In this document: positions 41,017 through 53,039 of the stretch, piece by piece
Position numbering within the stretch: the stretch's first letter is position 1
Layout of the letters: every line of letters begins with the position of its first letter
Assembly: GCF_000972845.2 (NCBI RefSeq)
Contig: NC_040032.1
Coordinates: 595,583 to 659,582 of the forward strand
Direction: 5' to 3'
Length of the DNA stretch: 64,000 bases
DNA from: Larimichthys crocea
Taxonomy: Eukaryota > Chordata > Actinopteri > Sciaenidae
Position numbers and translations under genes: made by a program
Notes under the pieces: model-generated
The model's input: only the letters and a program-made list of their open reading frames with translations
Told to the model about the DNA's origin: nothing
The model's database searches: none

Positions 41017-41327
41017 ATGATGGATAGACTGACGGATGAAAGACGTGAGAAGGAGAGAAAGATTCAGAACCTCTGAATGACTTTTCACACTCCTACCAAT
41101 AATCAATCACAGAGAATCTCTGACAGACACATGAAAAAAACATCAGCTGTTTTTGGACACCTTGAGATGAATATCTCCAGAGATATTCTGATCACAGATC
41201 AGATCGGTTGTGATCAGGGACATTCAAGTCAAGTCAGTGGGTCAGGCCATTGTTTGTGAAAATAAGACTGTGACATATGTCTGCGCTGCAAAGACAGGAA
41301 CTCTGTTTGACCTTCCTTCTTTACCTC

Positions 41328-41386
41328 CTCCTTCCTTCTTTTCCTTCCTTCCTTCCTTCCTTCCTTCCTTCCTTCCTTCCTTCCTT
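41328..41386 (+). repeat. (CTTC)n tetranucleotide repeat
   Basis: Eleven or more CTTC units in the MNT 3' UTR. Confidence 0.95.
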
Positions 41387-43166
41387 AATAACCAGAAGCA
41401 CTAACATAATAAGCTCAGTTCACACTCAGGCATCAAGGATTTACCTTAACTATTCATTCACTCATTGAGGGAAAACGCATGAGAGAGTTTGTCATCAGAC
41501 TGTTGCTGTGGTGATATGTGCCCTTTTGTATTCATTTATCGTGATGTTATGTGGGACATTCTGGTGGAATAATGTCAGTGATGTGTTTGAGAGGAGGAGG
41601 AAGCAGCTCAGTGGTCTGATTTAATGAAGCAGCAGAGCTAACACATTGTCACTTACTGATGCAATTCTCCTTTTTTGGTTGTGTTGCTTCCTGTTCATTT
41701 TTCCTTCTTGCTTTCGCCCCGATCCCAGCACAAACCTGCTCCTTGAAGTTACCGTTTACCTCTGCAGCTTCCTTCCAAATGAAGGGTTCTCAACACTGCA
41801 CAGCTTGCAAATAGTTCAAGAAAAAATAATGAAGAGTGCAATAATCAAACTGGATCCAAAAGAGTTACAGTACAAGTTACGAAAAGAAGGACAAAGACAA
41901 ACTTTACGTGATCACTGGTCTTGTGGAGAAGTCATGTCTACGACAACATGACCTTTGCTGTTACAGAGATTGAATTTCCTTTTAGGAAACTACTAAACTA
42001 CAGATATAAAAGTAGAGCAGCAAGTTTGAGGGAAGCAGTCAGAAAGTCAGGTTCTGTCTGGCAAAATGGGATTTACTGAAGTCATTCATGCAGTCAGTTA
42101 CATGTATAAAGGCAGTGCACTCCAGTTTTGAGCAGTCTGGTGGTGAAAAGCTTGGTCAGAGTTAAGTGTCAACTCTCTTCTAAGAGCTTCAAAGATTTGA
42201 TTCTTTTGGTGCACACAGCTTAGAGAGATACGCCAAGATGATTCCACTGCAAGAAATCGGAGCAACCTGCACGCACGCAGATCTGTCAGCACAATGTTTG
42301 AAGCATAAAAACTCAGGACACCAGCCAATATCTTAAAGTGTTTGTGTGTGCATCACATCAGCTTTTAATGAGATTGTAATTCCATTACAAACCGGTCAGG
42401 CCTGTAACAGACAGTGTGGACAGCGGTGAAGCCGCACATCAGGCTCATTGAAGATCTACATGGAAATTTTTTCAAAGACAGAAGATGCAGACATCCCGTG
42501 TAACCGCCGCCAACTGCTCTCAAGTGTTCAGTGACAGGTTTCCTCTTCACTCTCTTCTCTCTAATGCAACAGCTCCCTCTGCTGCCTCATCCCAGACCTC
42601 ATGCTGGTGTTACTCACACAACACAAACTTCCTGCACAGCCCTTTAAATTTTGGGAAAAGAAAGATGCACAGAGTTTAAAGTTCTCACAGGGTGACAGCA
42701 ACAGAAAGGCTTCTACAGTAGAGCTTGAATAGTTTTTTTACTGATGCATGTTCCTTACAAGTCTTGAAACGTTTGGATATAGCACAAAAAATGAAAGAAG
42801 TTTGTGAATAAAAATTTGGCATTGACATGACAAATGACATCAACCAAACCCAAATCCTCTGCTCTCTGCTGACACGCTTTGTGTGTGTATGTTTATGTGT
42901 GTTTATGTGCACATACTCAAAAAATTCATGGGTTTCACAGGCTTTTCCTCCGGTCTATACATGTCACACATGAAATCTCCTGTTAGCGTATGTGTATGTA
43001 GTCAATGTTGCGCGATCTACTCCTCGCCTCTTCTGCTGTTTCTGTCTGTTTGTCTGTCTGTACATGTGACCGTATTCAATATGTTTTATATTCTGTACTA
43101 TAGTTAATCCTACTGTACCTGTAGCATGGCTCTGTCTTTTTTGGTTATACACTTTGACCTGTGCAT

Positions 43167-43169
<3 letters not shown>

Positions 43170-43207
<38 letters not shown>

Positions 43208-43217
43208 GTGTGTGTGG
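43170..43217 (+). repeat. (GT)n microsatellite
   Basis: About 23 GT units with one interruption, in the MNT 3' UTR. Confidence 0.95.
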
Positions 43218-44023
43218 CAAGCAAGTTATTTTTTTACACAGAGGTCATTTATGGTATGAGCCTGTTTGGGTGCTATTGTGTGTGCCTATACTCAGTTTTC
43301 CTGGACACTGTGACAACTCTGGCGAAACACGTACACATTGAGCGAATGGAAGAGACAGATTTACTGTCTTGGTTGTTTTTTTATGTTTTGAAGTTTTGGA
43401 CTGAACCATGAGGTGGAAAAGGTAAAAGAAAAAAAAAAGTTGTTGCTCTTTTCTTGATAACACAATAATGTCTAATATTCAATTTGAGTTTTGTAATATT
43501 TGTATGTACGTATGAAAGTTTTGTAAATTTGTGATCGTATGCACGTTTTGGCATATGACTGTATGTATCTTTTGAAAATGCTTGTTTCTTTCTGGGTTTG
43601 TTTTGCATGTAGATTGCTGTTTAGTTTCTTTTGTTTCAAGGTTTTGTTTTTCTGTTTTTATTTTTGGGACCATGTACAATACTGTATAACGTGGGCAAGA
43701 TCTTGGACCTCATGCTACATTACATTGATATTATATATGAATATAAAAACATGTTTTCCCTATGGAGAAAGTTTTAAGTTATATATCGCCTGTACACTTT
43801 GGGCTGCCTTTTAGATCTAACTGTCCACTGTTTAAGATAACCATGATGATAATGGATACAACATATTAATTATGAAGAATTATGCTGATGAAATAATAAA
43901 GATTCTTAATAAATCTTATTACATTTACAACACACTGTGCTTCTGTGTTTAATGCTCTATCTGGTGTATCTATATTAACAGACATAAACTGCAGTTACAA
44001 AGTTTTTTTTTTATTATTGACAT

Positions 44024-44712
44024 TGTTACGACCATAAAAGGGTGTGAAAGAAGTAACATAGAACCCAGATCTTTAAAGGTTATTAACAAAAGTAGTTTAT
44101 TAAATGAAAGTTCAGATTGTCTTTTTAACAAAAGGAGGAGAGGCAAAAAAGGGAACGAAGGGCGAGCGGGTGCTGTCAAAAGAACAAACAAATATAACAA
44201 AAAGAGAACTCTAACAGAGCCTATTACTTTCTAACAAGAACCAAAACGAAAAAAGAAAAGCCTCACTATCTAATGCTAATTTCCAAATAACAAAACACAC
44301 ATCCAAACAGCACCCCTGAACTAATGTCGCTAACAGCCAAAATACTTTCGGTGTGATCAGTGCTACGACTAAACTAATCCCTGCCCAGTCCCAAACCAAA
44401 ATTACAAACTCCTCACCAATTGCGAAATACACGGTTAACCAGAAAGAACGAGGCGAGCTCATCACTACTACACACAAAATAAGCCGCCACGATGCTCTTG
44501 CTGCGGCTGTTTAAATGTCCTCTTGGGGCTCGAACATTGGTCCACTGGCAGAGGATGCGGAGGACGCTGCAGCCAATCCTGATCCGCTCGGCTCGGAGAT
44601 CGGCGCCGTCAGGACCCAACCCCTCACCAGCGCCCGCCGACCTGCATTTACATAAAGGAGACACCCCACACACACACATATACGCCGGGGCGAAACGGTG
44701 GCGGCCGTAACA
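44024..44712. mobile_element. Solo LTR with perfect 5-bp target duplication
   Basis: The element starts TGTTACGACC and ends GGCCGTAACA, with TG...CA termini and inverted outer bases TGTTACG. It is flanked by identical GACAT at 44019-44023 and 44713-44717. Its 689-bp length, the TG/CA ends and a 5-bp duplication fit a solo LTR of a Ty3/gypsy-type retrotransposon or a retrovirus-like element, left by LTR-LTR recombination. There is no internal coding sequence. Orientation is uncertain. It sits between the converging mnt and septin genes. Confidence 0.85.
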
Positions 44713-45061
44713 GACATGTTTGGACTTTTTGTCTCCATTTAATTAATAATTCAATTCAAATTCAAAAAATTGGACACTCAAGTAATAAAATATGAAAACA
44801 CATTTAAAACCCAAAGTCAGTGTCACTACATGACCACTAGATGGCAGTAATACAACTACACGGGTTACTAATCAAGGAGACGTCCTGGAACGTGTTAATA
44901 AAACAAAAGGAATAAAAGTAATTCATGTGAGTAGCAGAGTAACTCAATACACCAGTGTGACCTACTTGAAACACAAAGTCTGTGACTGCTTAATACTGGA
45001 ACATACGTATGTCCACAGAAGCAAACATGTCTTTGATAATTGTTCAGACTTTGAGAGTACA

Positions 45062-45067
45062 TTTATT
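45062..45067 (-). terminator. Septin poly(A) signal
   Basis: AATAAA on the minus strand, 41 bases after the septin stop at 45109, implying a very short 3' UTR. Confidence 0.55.
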
Positions 45068-45108
45068 TCTTTCCTTTGTCACTTGGACTCGGCCTTCTGA
45101 CGAAACCT

Positions 45109-48100
45109 TCAGGAGTCACTCACTTCCTGTGTTCCTGGGCTCTCCTCGCTTGCATCCTCTCCTGGGGAACCATGGCCTCCTCTTTGATTGTGCTGGCTCT
45201 GCCCCTGAATCCTTCTCTACATGGAGGAGTAAATGAAGGAGCAGTGATTACTGTGTAACAGAGGTGTAAATGAGTGAGGCAGCTTGGGATACGTACCTCT
45301 CCGTCACAATCAAAATGGATGTGATTGGTCTCTGGATCAATGGTGGCCAGCGGCAGAGGAAAATCTGCCACCACACCTCGCTTCTCACGCAAACTGCTGA
45401 AAAGCAGACACGATCTGTGTTAGCACCTCAGCAAGACTGTAAGAGGTAAATCAGTTCAATCCATCAAACTGTGTCATACACACTGACTCACCTGCGTTTC
45501 CTCTCCTGCACTACCATGCGGGTCATGTTCTGGATACACTGAGCTCGGTAGTTTTCATAGTGTATCTCTTGCGTCACGTCTTTCAGATCCTGCATGTGCG
45601 TCCTCACCAGCATGTCCCTCAGCAGCAGGAAGTCAGAGTGAGCTGGGTCTTCCACTGACCAATGCAATGACAACATGTTACAGCAGCCGACTGGTTTTCA
45701 TTTGTCACCAACAGCGATGTTTAAAACTGATAACATGAATGAACTGTTGTTCTGTGAGGTCAAAGTGGACCAAAACTATCCAGATGATGTGATTTGCATT
45801 ACATATACCTTCTACCGGGCTCCAGGGATAGACACGAGCTCTGACCTTACGACCTTTAATCTCTGCCTGTACAGTACTCCCAATTACTGCAAAAGGAATG
45901 CTGTCCTGCATAAAGAAGCAAAAACAATCAACCTGTCAGCCTTAACAAGGACAATACGGCACATTTGTATCATGAGACATGAATGAGTTAACCACGGACC
46001 TTGAGCATCTGGTCCTGTTTCTGGAAGTCTTCGTCCTCATCTGAATCACACTCAGGAAACTGGTAGATGTTGATCCCAAACAGCTTGATCTCCTCTCTGA
46101 TCTGTGAGTACATCAACACAAACAAACGTTCTGTCTTGATGGAGATTGGACAGCCTTAACAGCTGAACTCTCCCCAAGGAATCCACAGAAACAGTGAGAC
46201 TTTTAAACTAAACTATTGAGTTGCATTCTGAAAAGTCAGACTGTATGGGAGTGCAATGCTAATGGATGGCCCTGTGCTTACATTCAGTGTGTGTGTGTGT
46301 ATGTGCGCGTGTGTGTTGATGATCTCTTACCTTCATCTTCTTTCTGCGAAGCTCTTCCTCTGTCATGCTGTCAGCTTTGGCCAGCACAGGTACTATGTTG
46401 ACCTTTTCGTGCAGGGCCTTCATGTACTCCACATCTAGAGGTCGAAGACTGATGGGAGCAAATCATACATGTGCATTTATGTACGTACACAAATATGCCC
46501 AGCAGACATTGAGTGACTCTTTGAGGCTGCAGCAGTAACTGTTGCACTAGATCAATGTGCAGAATAAAACGTGCTGTTGGCGTACCCATGGCCAAATGGA
46601 GAGATGAAATAGAGGCAGCAGTGAACTCTGTTGTCCTGGATGTTCCTTCTGTTCAAGCCGCTCTCATCTCTAAAATACTGCTCCAGCTGCTGTGATATGT
46701 AGTCTTCTATGGGCTTATAGCTGTTGCAAACACATAGAATCTCTGTGAGTGAAACAACAACATGAATAGAGAACTGACAGATTATTATGTCAGCTATTTC
46801 AAAATAAAAGCATATTATATAAAGGCAGAGGAGCGCTTCAGTGACAGACTTCTGTTCCTACCCTGCTCCACCAACACACTTAAGAACGCTTTCATCATTT
46901 GAACTCAGATTTATGTCATGTGTCTGGGTTAGCTGTCTTTGAGTTTGCAGTAGGAGCACAACACTGAGGCGATGTTGATGACCTCACCATTCTGTGTTGT
47001 TGATGGCGTCTCCGAACCCCGGCGTGTCTATGATGGTGAGCCTCAGTCTGATTCCTTTCTCCTCAATGCTAACTGTGTGTTTGACGATGTCCACTGTTTG
47101 ATCGATCCGCTCTGCAGACACACACACATGCAGTGTACAAGTAACTACATTTACACAGGCACCAGGTTAGTAGTGTACACACACGCACACACACTCTTTA
47201 TGTTCATGAAGTAGTAACAACATGACATTTTGCTGCAGTCCCTCCTGAGGCCCCTTGTTCTGTCAGCTAATGAGGAGTTCCAAAAAAAGGCCACCATGAG
47301 GGGTTAATGGGTCTTGCTGATCATTTACATAAATGTTAGCATATATATTTGATACAGATGAATATGTATTTACAACTGATTAAACAACATTTTTAGACTT
47401 TTAGGAGGACAGGTACATGTTCAGCTCATGTTTTCAACAGCCACTGTGACTGTGAGCAACCAATCCAATGCATCCTCTGACCAGTAAAGGAATTTTAATA
47501 CCTGCATGAGAGGGGCCTGAAGAGGGAGCAGGGTCTCTGCACACTTCTGACAAGCAAATATAATGCTTTTTAAGACCCTTTTAAGACCTTTGAGAATAAA
47601 AAATAAGACCATTACCGCGAAGATATTACCGGAGATATGAAAGGCACAGCTGGCCTTGCACTTGCGTTAGTGCCTGTAGTGGCGAACATTCGCAGGGGGA
47701 CTGTTGATTCCTGACTAGCATTGTTCCCAACTTGATGTCTTTCCGACATAATTTACATCGCGCATCATATTCCGACGCTGTTTTTGTTAGCCAACTATTG
47801 TATTTCGGCTCCTCGAGCCACTTGTCGCTGAACTTGCATTTCCCCATCTCGGTTCATGTTCATGTATGCCAGAGAGGTTGAACGTATGCTGCTTATTCCA
47901 ACCACTTCTTCGTCTGTTCCATTTCATGGCTAAAGCGACACACTGCTCCCTGCGGTGTGATTCCAGTGCTATTAGACAAACAACGGCTCTATGAGTTTTC
48001 AGCATCTTGATAACAAACAACGCTGGCTAAGTAAATCACGTTAGCGCAGAAAAAAATCAGCGATATGTTTTTTTATTAACCATAGGCTACCTGGATGAAA

Positions 48101-51100
48101 AATAATACCTACCTTGTGAAATTTAATGCCATACTTCAGAAAATGGTGAAATATAATGCTTCTTAAGACTTTTTAAGACACATTTTTAAAATAAGACTTT
48201 TTAAGGATCCGCGGAGACCCTGGGGAGGTCTGAGGAGGGAGGTCTGAGGAAGGAGGTCTGAGGAGGGAGGTCTGAGGAAGGAGGCCTGAAGAGGGAGGTC
48301 TGAGGAGGGAGGTCTGAGGAAGGAGGTCTGAGGAGGGAGGTCTGAGGAGGGATGTCTGAGGAGTGAGGTCTGAGGAGGGAGGTCTGAGAAGGGAGGTCTG
48401 AGGAGAGAGGTCTGAGGAGGGATGTCTGAGGAGTGAGGTCTGAGGAGGGGATGTCTGAGAAGGGAGGTCTGAGGAGGGATGTCTGAGGAAGGAGGTCTGA
48501 GAAGGGAGGTCTGAGGAGGGAGGTCTGAGGTGGGATGTCTGAGGAAGGAGGTCTGAGAAGGGAGGTCTGAGGAGGGAGGTCTGAGGAGAGAAGTCTGAGA
48601 AGGGAGGTCTGAGGACGGAGGTCTGAGGAGAGAGGTCTGAGGAAAGAAGTCTGAGAAGGGATGTCTGAGAAGGGAGGTGTGAGGAGGGAGGTCTGAGGAG
48701 AGAGGTCTGAGGAGGGATGTCTGAAAAGGGAGGTGTGAGGAAGGAGGTCTAAAAAGGGAGATGTGAGGAGTTTTTTGTACACAGAGACCACATGGCAGCT
48801 ATGTGTAAATAATCTAATTTCACCTTGTGCATTAGGAACCTTCCTGTCTTTGTAGAGGTCTGTGAGGAACAAACTGTTGATAAGTGTAGATTTCCCGAGG
48901 CCAGACTCTCCTACAGAGATAAAGAGAGAGACTATAACCCTGACTCATCCAGATGTGCATGTCTCACAGTAACTGAACACAGTCTGTAACACAATTCCCT
49001 TAGAGAGATGTTATTTAGTCATGATAACAGACTCAAGTATCGCAGTCAGCAGACATGTGGAAGGACTCACCTGCCACCATTAGCGTGAATGCAAAACCTT
49101 TCTTCACTGACTTTCTATGAACCTGGTTGGGCAATGTGGCAAATCCCACATACTCCTTTTCACGATCCTGCAGAAAGAGAAAGCAAACATAATGTGTTTT
49201 AATAAGTCAACTCAAATGACTAGTTCAAAGTTCACAGTGAATGCTGTTCTTCTGTAATCGCACCGTCTCCACTGTCTCTTTCATGCTGCAATACTGACAC
49301 ATTAGCATGTAATAGAAAAAACAAGATGTTATTTGGTTAGAGGAAAAAGAGTAAGTATTAATGATACATTACACTACATTCATGGTAACACATGGTAGTC
49401 ATAGAAACAACAATCACTGTTGTGGCCTGACGTGAACCCATCACAATCTGACCTTCACTGTGATCTGCGCTGTCATCTGTAGAGTTCAGCAGAGCTGAAG
49501 TTGTAATCTGTAATGGAGCTTTTCTAGGGGATTTGGGTTATTATGCTTATAGACAGTTTCTATTTTTATTATATGTGTATACTGATTTAGCTTAATTCTT
49601 TATTTTTTTAAATATTTTCTTGCATCAGTTAATTGTAAAGTGCTTGAATAGTTTTCTATGCTTTTCATGTTTTTATTATTAGATTCTGAAATGGAATTCT
49701 CGCGCATCATATTTTCTTGTAATCTGGCTGATTAGATGTCTGATCTTCAGCTCAAAGGTGATTGATGAGTCTCTTAAAAATATTATGAATTTGCCTGGTT
49801 CATTATCACATTGCTGTCTTTTCAATCTTCAAACGCTCAAAAAGACAATAATACAAAATAACATACATGCACATAGCGGCAAACTCCTGGGCTAAAAATC
49901 TAAGACAGTACAGAGGTGCCCAAAACTGCAGTTCTTCAAACGTTCACCTGAGGCTGGCTCCAGAAGTGAGTCAGTCTCCATAAGTCCCCATGTCCAAATG
50001 TCCAACTTCACAGCAGAAATAAACATGTTTACAGCCTGGTACAAAAAACAGTTTTGGTCTCTGTAAGCTAATTTCCATGTTCATGACAATTGTACTGAGG
50101 GTAAATTTATATACAACTCGGCTCAGCTCCACCTCTTTGCTCATTTTTGTATCAGAGTAAGGAGTAGTCAGTCACTGCTACTAAAATGGTGAGATTCCAA
50201 AACTACCACACTGAACATCACAACTGCTCCTCAGAAATCTATGGGACAACGTGTCACTGAAACAACGTTGATGTTCATGGCACGCATTCATCATAGAAAA
50301 ACAAAAGTATACAGAAGCACACCTCTGGAGAGTCATATGGGTTAAAGCGAGACCAGGGGCTCTGTGGACGCGAGGCCGGGCTGAGTGGACAGTCCATAGA
50401 CACCTGAGAGACAAGCTGCCTCCTCAGCAGCACGGGCTGAAACTCTGCATCCCATCTCGCACAATTTGGTCTGGGAGGGACTGTTGGAGAGTCAGGAGCG
50501 TGGTATGTGATGGCACTGGGTGGAGGGGGAGTCCCGGGAAGGCTAGGGAGTCTCTCATTGGGTACTGTCCCAGTTCCCACAGTCTCACGGTTGACTGGTG
50601 GCTGGTGGCATGGTGCATGGCGCTCTTCACCAGGCTGAGGGATGGGAGGCAGATCCCTCATGGCGTAAGGAAAGTGAGTGTCTTTTTGGTCCTCAATAGA
50701 CAGGCTGGACAACTAGGACGGGAATCAGTAGAGTTATACATGTAGATGATGTGGATGGTCTCAGAAATATAAATAACTGATAGTACTATGTACTCTAAGT
50801 TTCAGGCTTGCAGTCAGGTGAGACAAGGGAGAGGGATTGGTAAGGTAAAGAAATGTCAAACCCAACAATAGGAACAAAAACAATGCTGCAGTCACATCTC
50901 CCTTCACTGAAAACTCTCTCTCTCTCTATCTCCCTCCATAAACATACATGTCTCATTAATGCATGTTACTAACTAAACTTCTTCCCCAGAGTTTCTGTGC
51001 TCGTTCGTCCAGCAGGTTCTCATGGATCGTGGCTGCTGCTGTGTTCCTGCATGACGTCCACTACATATATTACTACTGTCATTATTGTTACCATATCTCT

Positions 51101-52531
51101 ATTACAGTTTATAGTTAGTTTATGATTTGCTGCTGCTGTGCATCAGTGTCTCTCTATCTCTATCACATGTTTCACTGCTACTGTAATCATTTTATCATTT
51201 ATTGTAATTCATTGTTATTTTATCATTCATTGTAATTCATTGTCATTTTATCATTCATTGTAATTCATTGTCATTTTGTCAGTCATTGTAATTGTACAAT
51301 ATGTTTGTTTTGATTTGTTCTGTACACGTGACATCCATTGCACGTCTGTCCGTCCTGGGAGAGGGATCCCTCCTCTGTGGCTCTTCCTGAGGTTTCTTCC
51401 ACCTTTTTTCCCTGTTAAAGGTTTTTTGTGGGCAAGTTTTTCCTCACTCGAACCGAGGGTCTAAGGACAGAGGGTCTCACTCCCTGTACAGATTGTAAAG
51501 CCCTCAGAGGCAAATGTACTTTGTGACTTTGGGCTATACAAATAAAATATGATTTGATTTGATTTAATTTGCAGTGGGACACCAATTATTCCACTCAAGG
51601 GGCTCTGACTACAAGATGTCAGCTAGGTGCCAGTTCACTTTTTAGTAGACCAAGCTAAAAGAGCACGGAAACCTTCAAATTTTCTGTTAATCAGAGGAAA
51701 CCATCAGCAGCAGTTACAAAGGGTTATTATTTTGAGCAAGACAATAAAAAGTACCACTTGGATTTTGAGTCTTTTCACTTCAACTGTGTGAGGATGAAGC
51801 ACGATAACAACTCTGGTCTGATCAGGGTTCATCTGGCGTCTCTTTCTACCTGTCAGCTTGCATTACCCACAGGGCTTTGTAGCAGGCTTAATCCAGCTTC
51901 TAATGCTCTGGCAGGGTGGGGCTTGGAGATTTAACTCTTAAACACACACACACACACACAAGCTATAAACAATAACATTATAGACTAGTCTACAAACTGA
52001 TCCTACCTCATTTTCTGAGAACGGTGCAGCTTTTTTGAGGATCAATGAGGGAAAACATAAAGTTTATAAAAAACAAAATACTATGCAGAAATACTTGTTA
52101 CATAAGGTGGACAGAACACTATGACACTAGTATATTGTACCACTTTATACTATTATTTGTCCATATGAGACACAAGTAAAGTGGCTTTACACTCTCCTCC
52201 TGATATCAATAAATAAATCTTTACTATAAGTTTTAATTAGGAGAAAAAACACTGGCCTATAACTACATGTATATCACACACACGTGCAGGTCAGTACTAA
52301 GGTGACACAAATACAGTAAGGAGCAAAAAAGGTCATTGTGAATACAATAATATAAGTGTCATACACACACAAATAGGCTGTTGTGGTGATATACATAGTG
52401 ATATATATATATATATTCCAGGAACTATTGGTTATTCAATAACGTGTCTGTGTGTGAATGCTGCTGCTCAGTGTTAAAGACGTACCTCGTTTATTGCTGC
52501 CCAGCCTGACCGGTGAGGACATTCGCTGCAT
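45109..52531 (-). CDS. septin4: Septin of the SEPT4/SEPT5 subgroup, 13 exons
   Basis: Septins are GTP-binding proteins that form filaments at membranes, cilia and the cleavage furrow. Minus-strand exons: 52531-52486, 52029-52007, 50712-50323, 49167-49071, 48910-48824, 47111-46988, 46720-46586, 46448-46331, 46101-46000, 45905-45809, 45654-45492, 45396-45297, 45216-45109. The total is 1590 bases, 529 codons plus stop, with every phase consistent. The first ~153 residues are Pro-rich, then [16 protein letters not shown] and [20 protein letters not shown] lead into the GTPase: P-loop GESGLGKS (about 186-193), DTPG (about 243-246) and AKAD (about 324-327). The septin unique element includes [16 protein letters not shown] and [24 protein letters not shown]4 is the closest match by RPQSPW and the [16 protein letters not shown] region. 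Odd: after RRIQ the usual C-terminal coiled coil is replaced by a polar Gly/Ser/Glu tail. The 23-base exon 2 is supported by phase but has a weak acceptor. Confidence 0.9.
47529..48222 (-). mobile_element. DNA transposon fragment with BED-type transposase N-terminus
   Basis: The left end CAGGGTCTCTGC matches the inverted right end CAGGGTCTCCGC at 11 of 12 positions. Subterminal AAGACTTTTTAAGAC-like repeats occur at both ends. On the minus strand an open frame from 47847 begins [19 protein letters not shown] and continues to [15 protein letters not shown], which has the CxxC half of a BED zinc finger as found at the N-terminus of hAT-like transposases. The frame then breaks. The rest of the transposase is missing. 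The element splits a 14-bp minisatellite; the left flank GGCCTGAAGAGGGAG is a unit of that array. Confidence 0.75.
48223..48770. repeat. 14-bp minisatellite (GGTCTGAGGAGGGA)n
   Basis: About 38 imperfect copies of a 14-base unit, with variants GGTCTGAGGAAGGA, TGTCTGAGAAGGGA and GGCCTGAAGAGGGA. It lies in the septin intron between exons 5 and 6 and ends about 55 bases from exon 5. The long minus-strand open frame across it arises because three units are 42 bases. Confidence 0.95.
49200..50280. other. Septin intron 3 sequence
   Basis: About 1.1 kb of AT-rich intron between exons 3 and 4 with no supported feature. Confidence 0.6.
50908..51570 (+). mobile_element. L2 LINE 3' end
   Basis: A 5'-truncated L2 tail: CTCTCT tract, ATGTCTCATTAATGCATGTT, repeated TTATCATTCATTGTAATTCA, GTGACATCCATTGCACGTCT, CTATACAAATAAAAT and a final (GATTT)n. 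It is antisense to the septin, in the intron between exons 2 and 3. It has no coding sequence. Confidence 0.9.
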
Positions 52532-52653
52532 GACGCCACCCGCTCCTTAAACTGTCCCCAGACCAGTGGGAGAGAAGAAGGTGCAATGTTAGGGATGCCG
52601 AAACAATATGAACTATAAAAGAACTAATACAATGTGATGTGTGGCGTATGTAT

Positions 52654-52699
<46 letters not shown>

Positions 52700-52735
52700 A
52701 TGCAAATGAGTGCGCTCCGGGCGCAGTCCGCTCTG
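52532..52735 (-). promoter_or_regulatory. Septin 5' flank with (TG)n run and octamer
   Basis: Upstream of the septin ATG (52531) is a 42-base TG run at 52656-52697, directly followed by the octamer ATGCAAAT at 52700-52707. The latter lies in the same CCATGCAAATGAG context as in the MNT promoter. Whether this is the promoter or part of a longer 5' UTR is not determined. Confidence 0.4.
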
Positions 52736-53039
52736 ACGCGGCTTTAAATACAGCAGAGTTAAGGCCAACTCAAGGCCAACTCACACCGGACGCGGAACGG
52801 AAGCGGAACGGTACCGCCGCGGTCACCGTAGCAAATAGAATCCAGTCTAGTCAATGAGAGCACTCACACCGGGCGCGGATCAGACGCGGATCAGAAGCGT
52901 CCCAGAAGCGGCTCTCCGCGCCACGGCGCGAGCTTTCCGCAGGATTTCTATTTCTTCCGCGAGCCGCGGCTAAACCTCGTAAATTTCAACAGAGCACTGC
53001 GCACCAGACAGGAAACCGGGCCTTGAATCTACGTAATAA

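Larger units (their letters stand above)
41017..43915 (+). terminator. mnt: MNT 3' UTR and poly(A) signals
   Basis: About 2.9 kb separates the MNT stop from two AATAAA hexamers (43895-43900 and 43908-43913). No other gene is supported in between. It contains a (CTTC)n run (41328-41386) and a (GT)n run (43170-43217). The long 3' UTR fits vertebrate MNT, but its end is inferred from the hexamers. Confidence 0.6.

Noticed and set aside
48223..48770. CRISPR-like array
   Set aside because: Units are 14 bases in direct tandem with no spacers, in a vertebrate intron.
48201..48872. 223-codon minus-strand open frame with repeated [17 protein letters not shown] units
   Set aside because: It is the translation of the 14-bp minisatellite (three units equal 42 bases) fused by chance to septin exon 5. 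Nothing indicates a protein.
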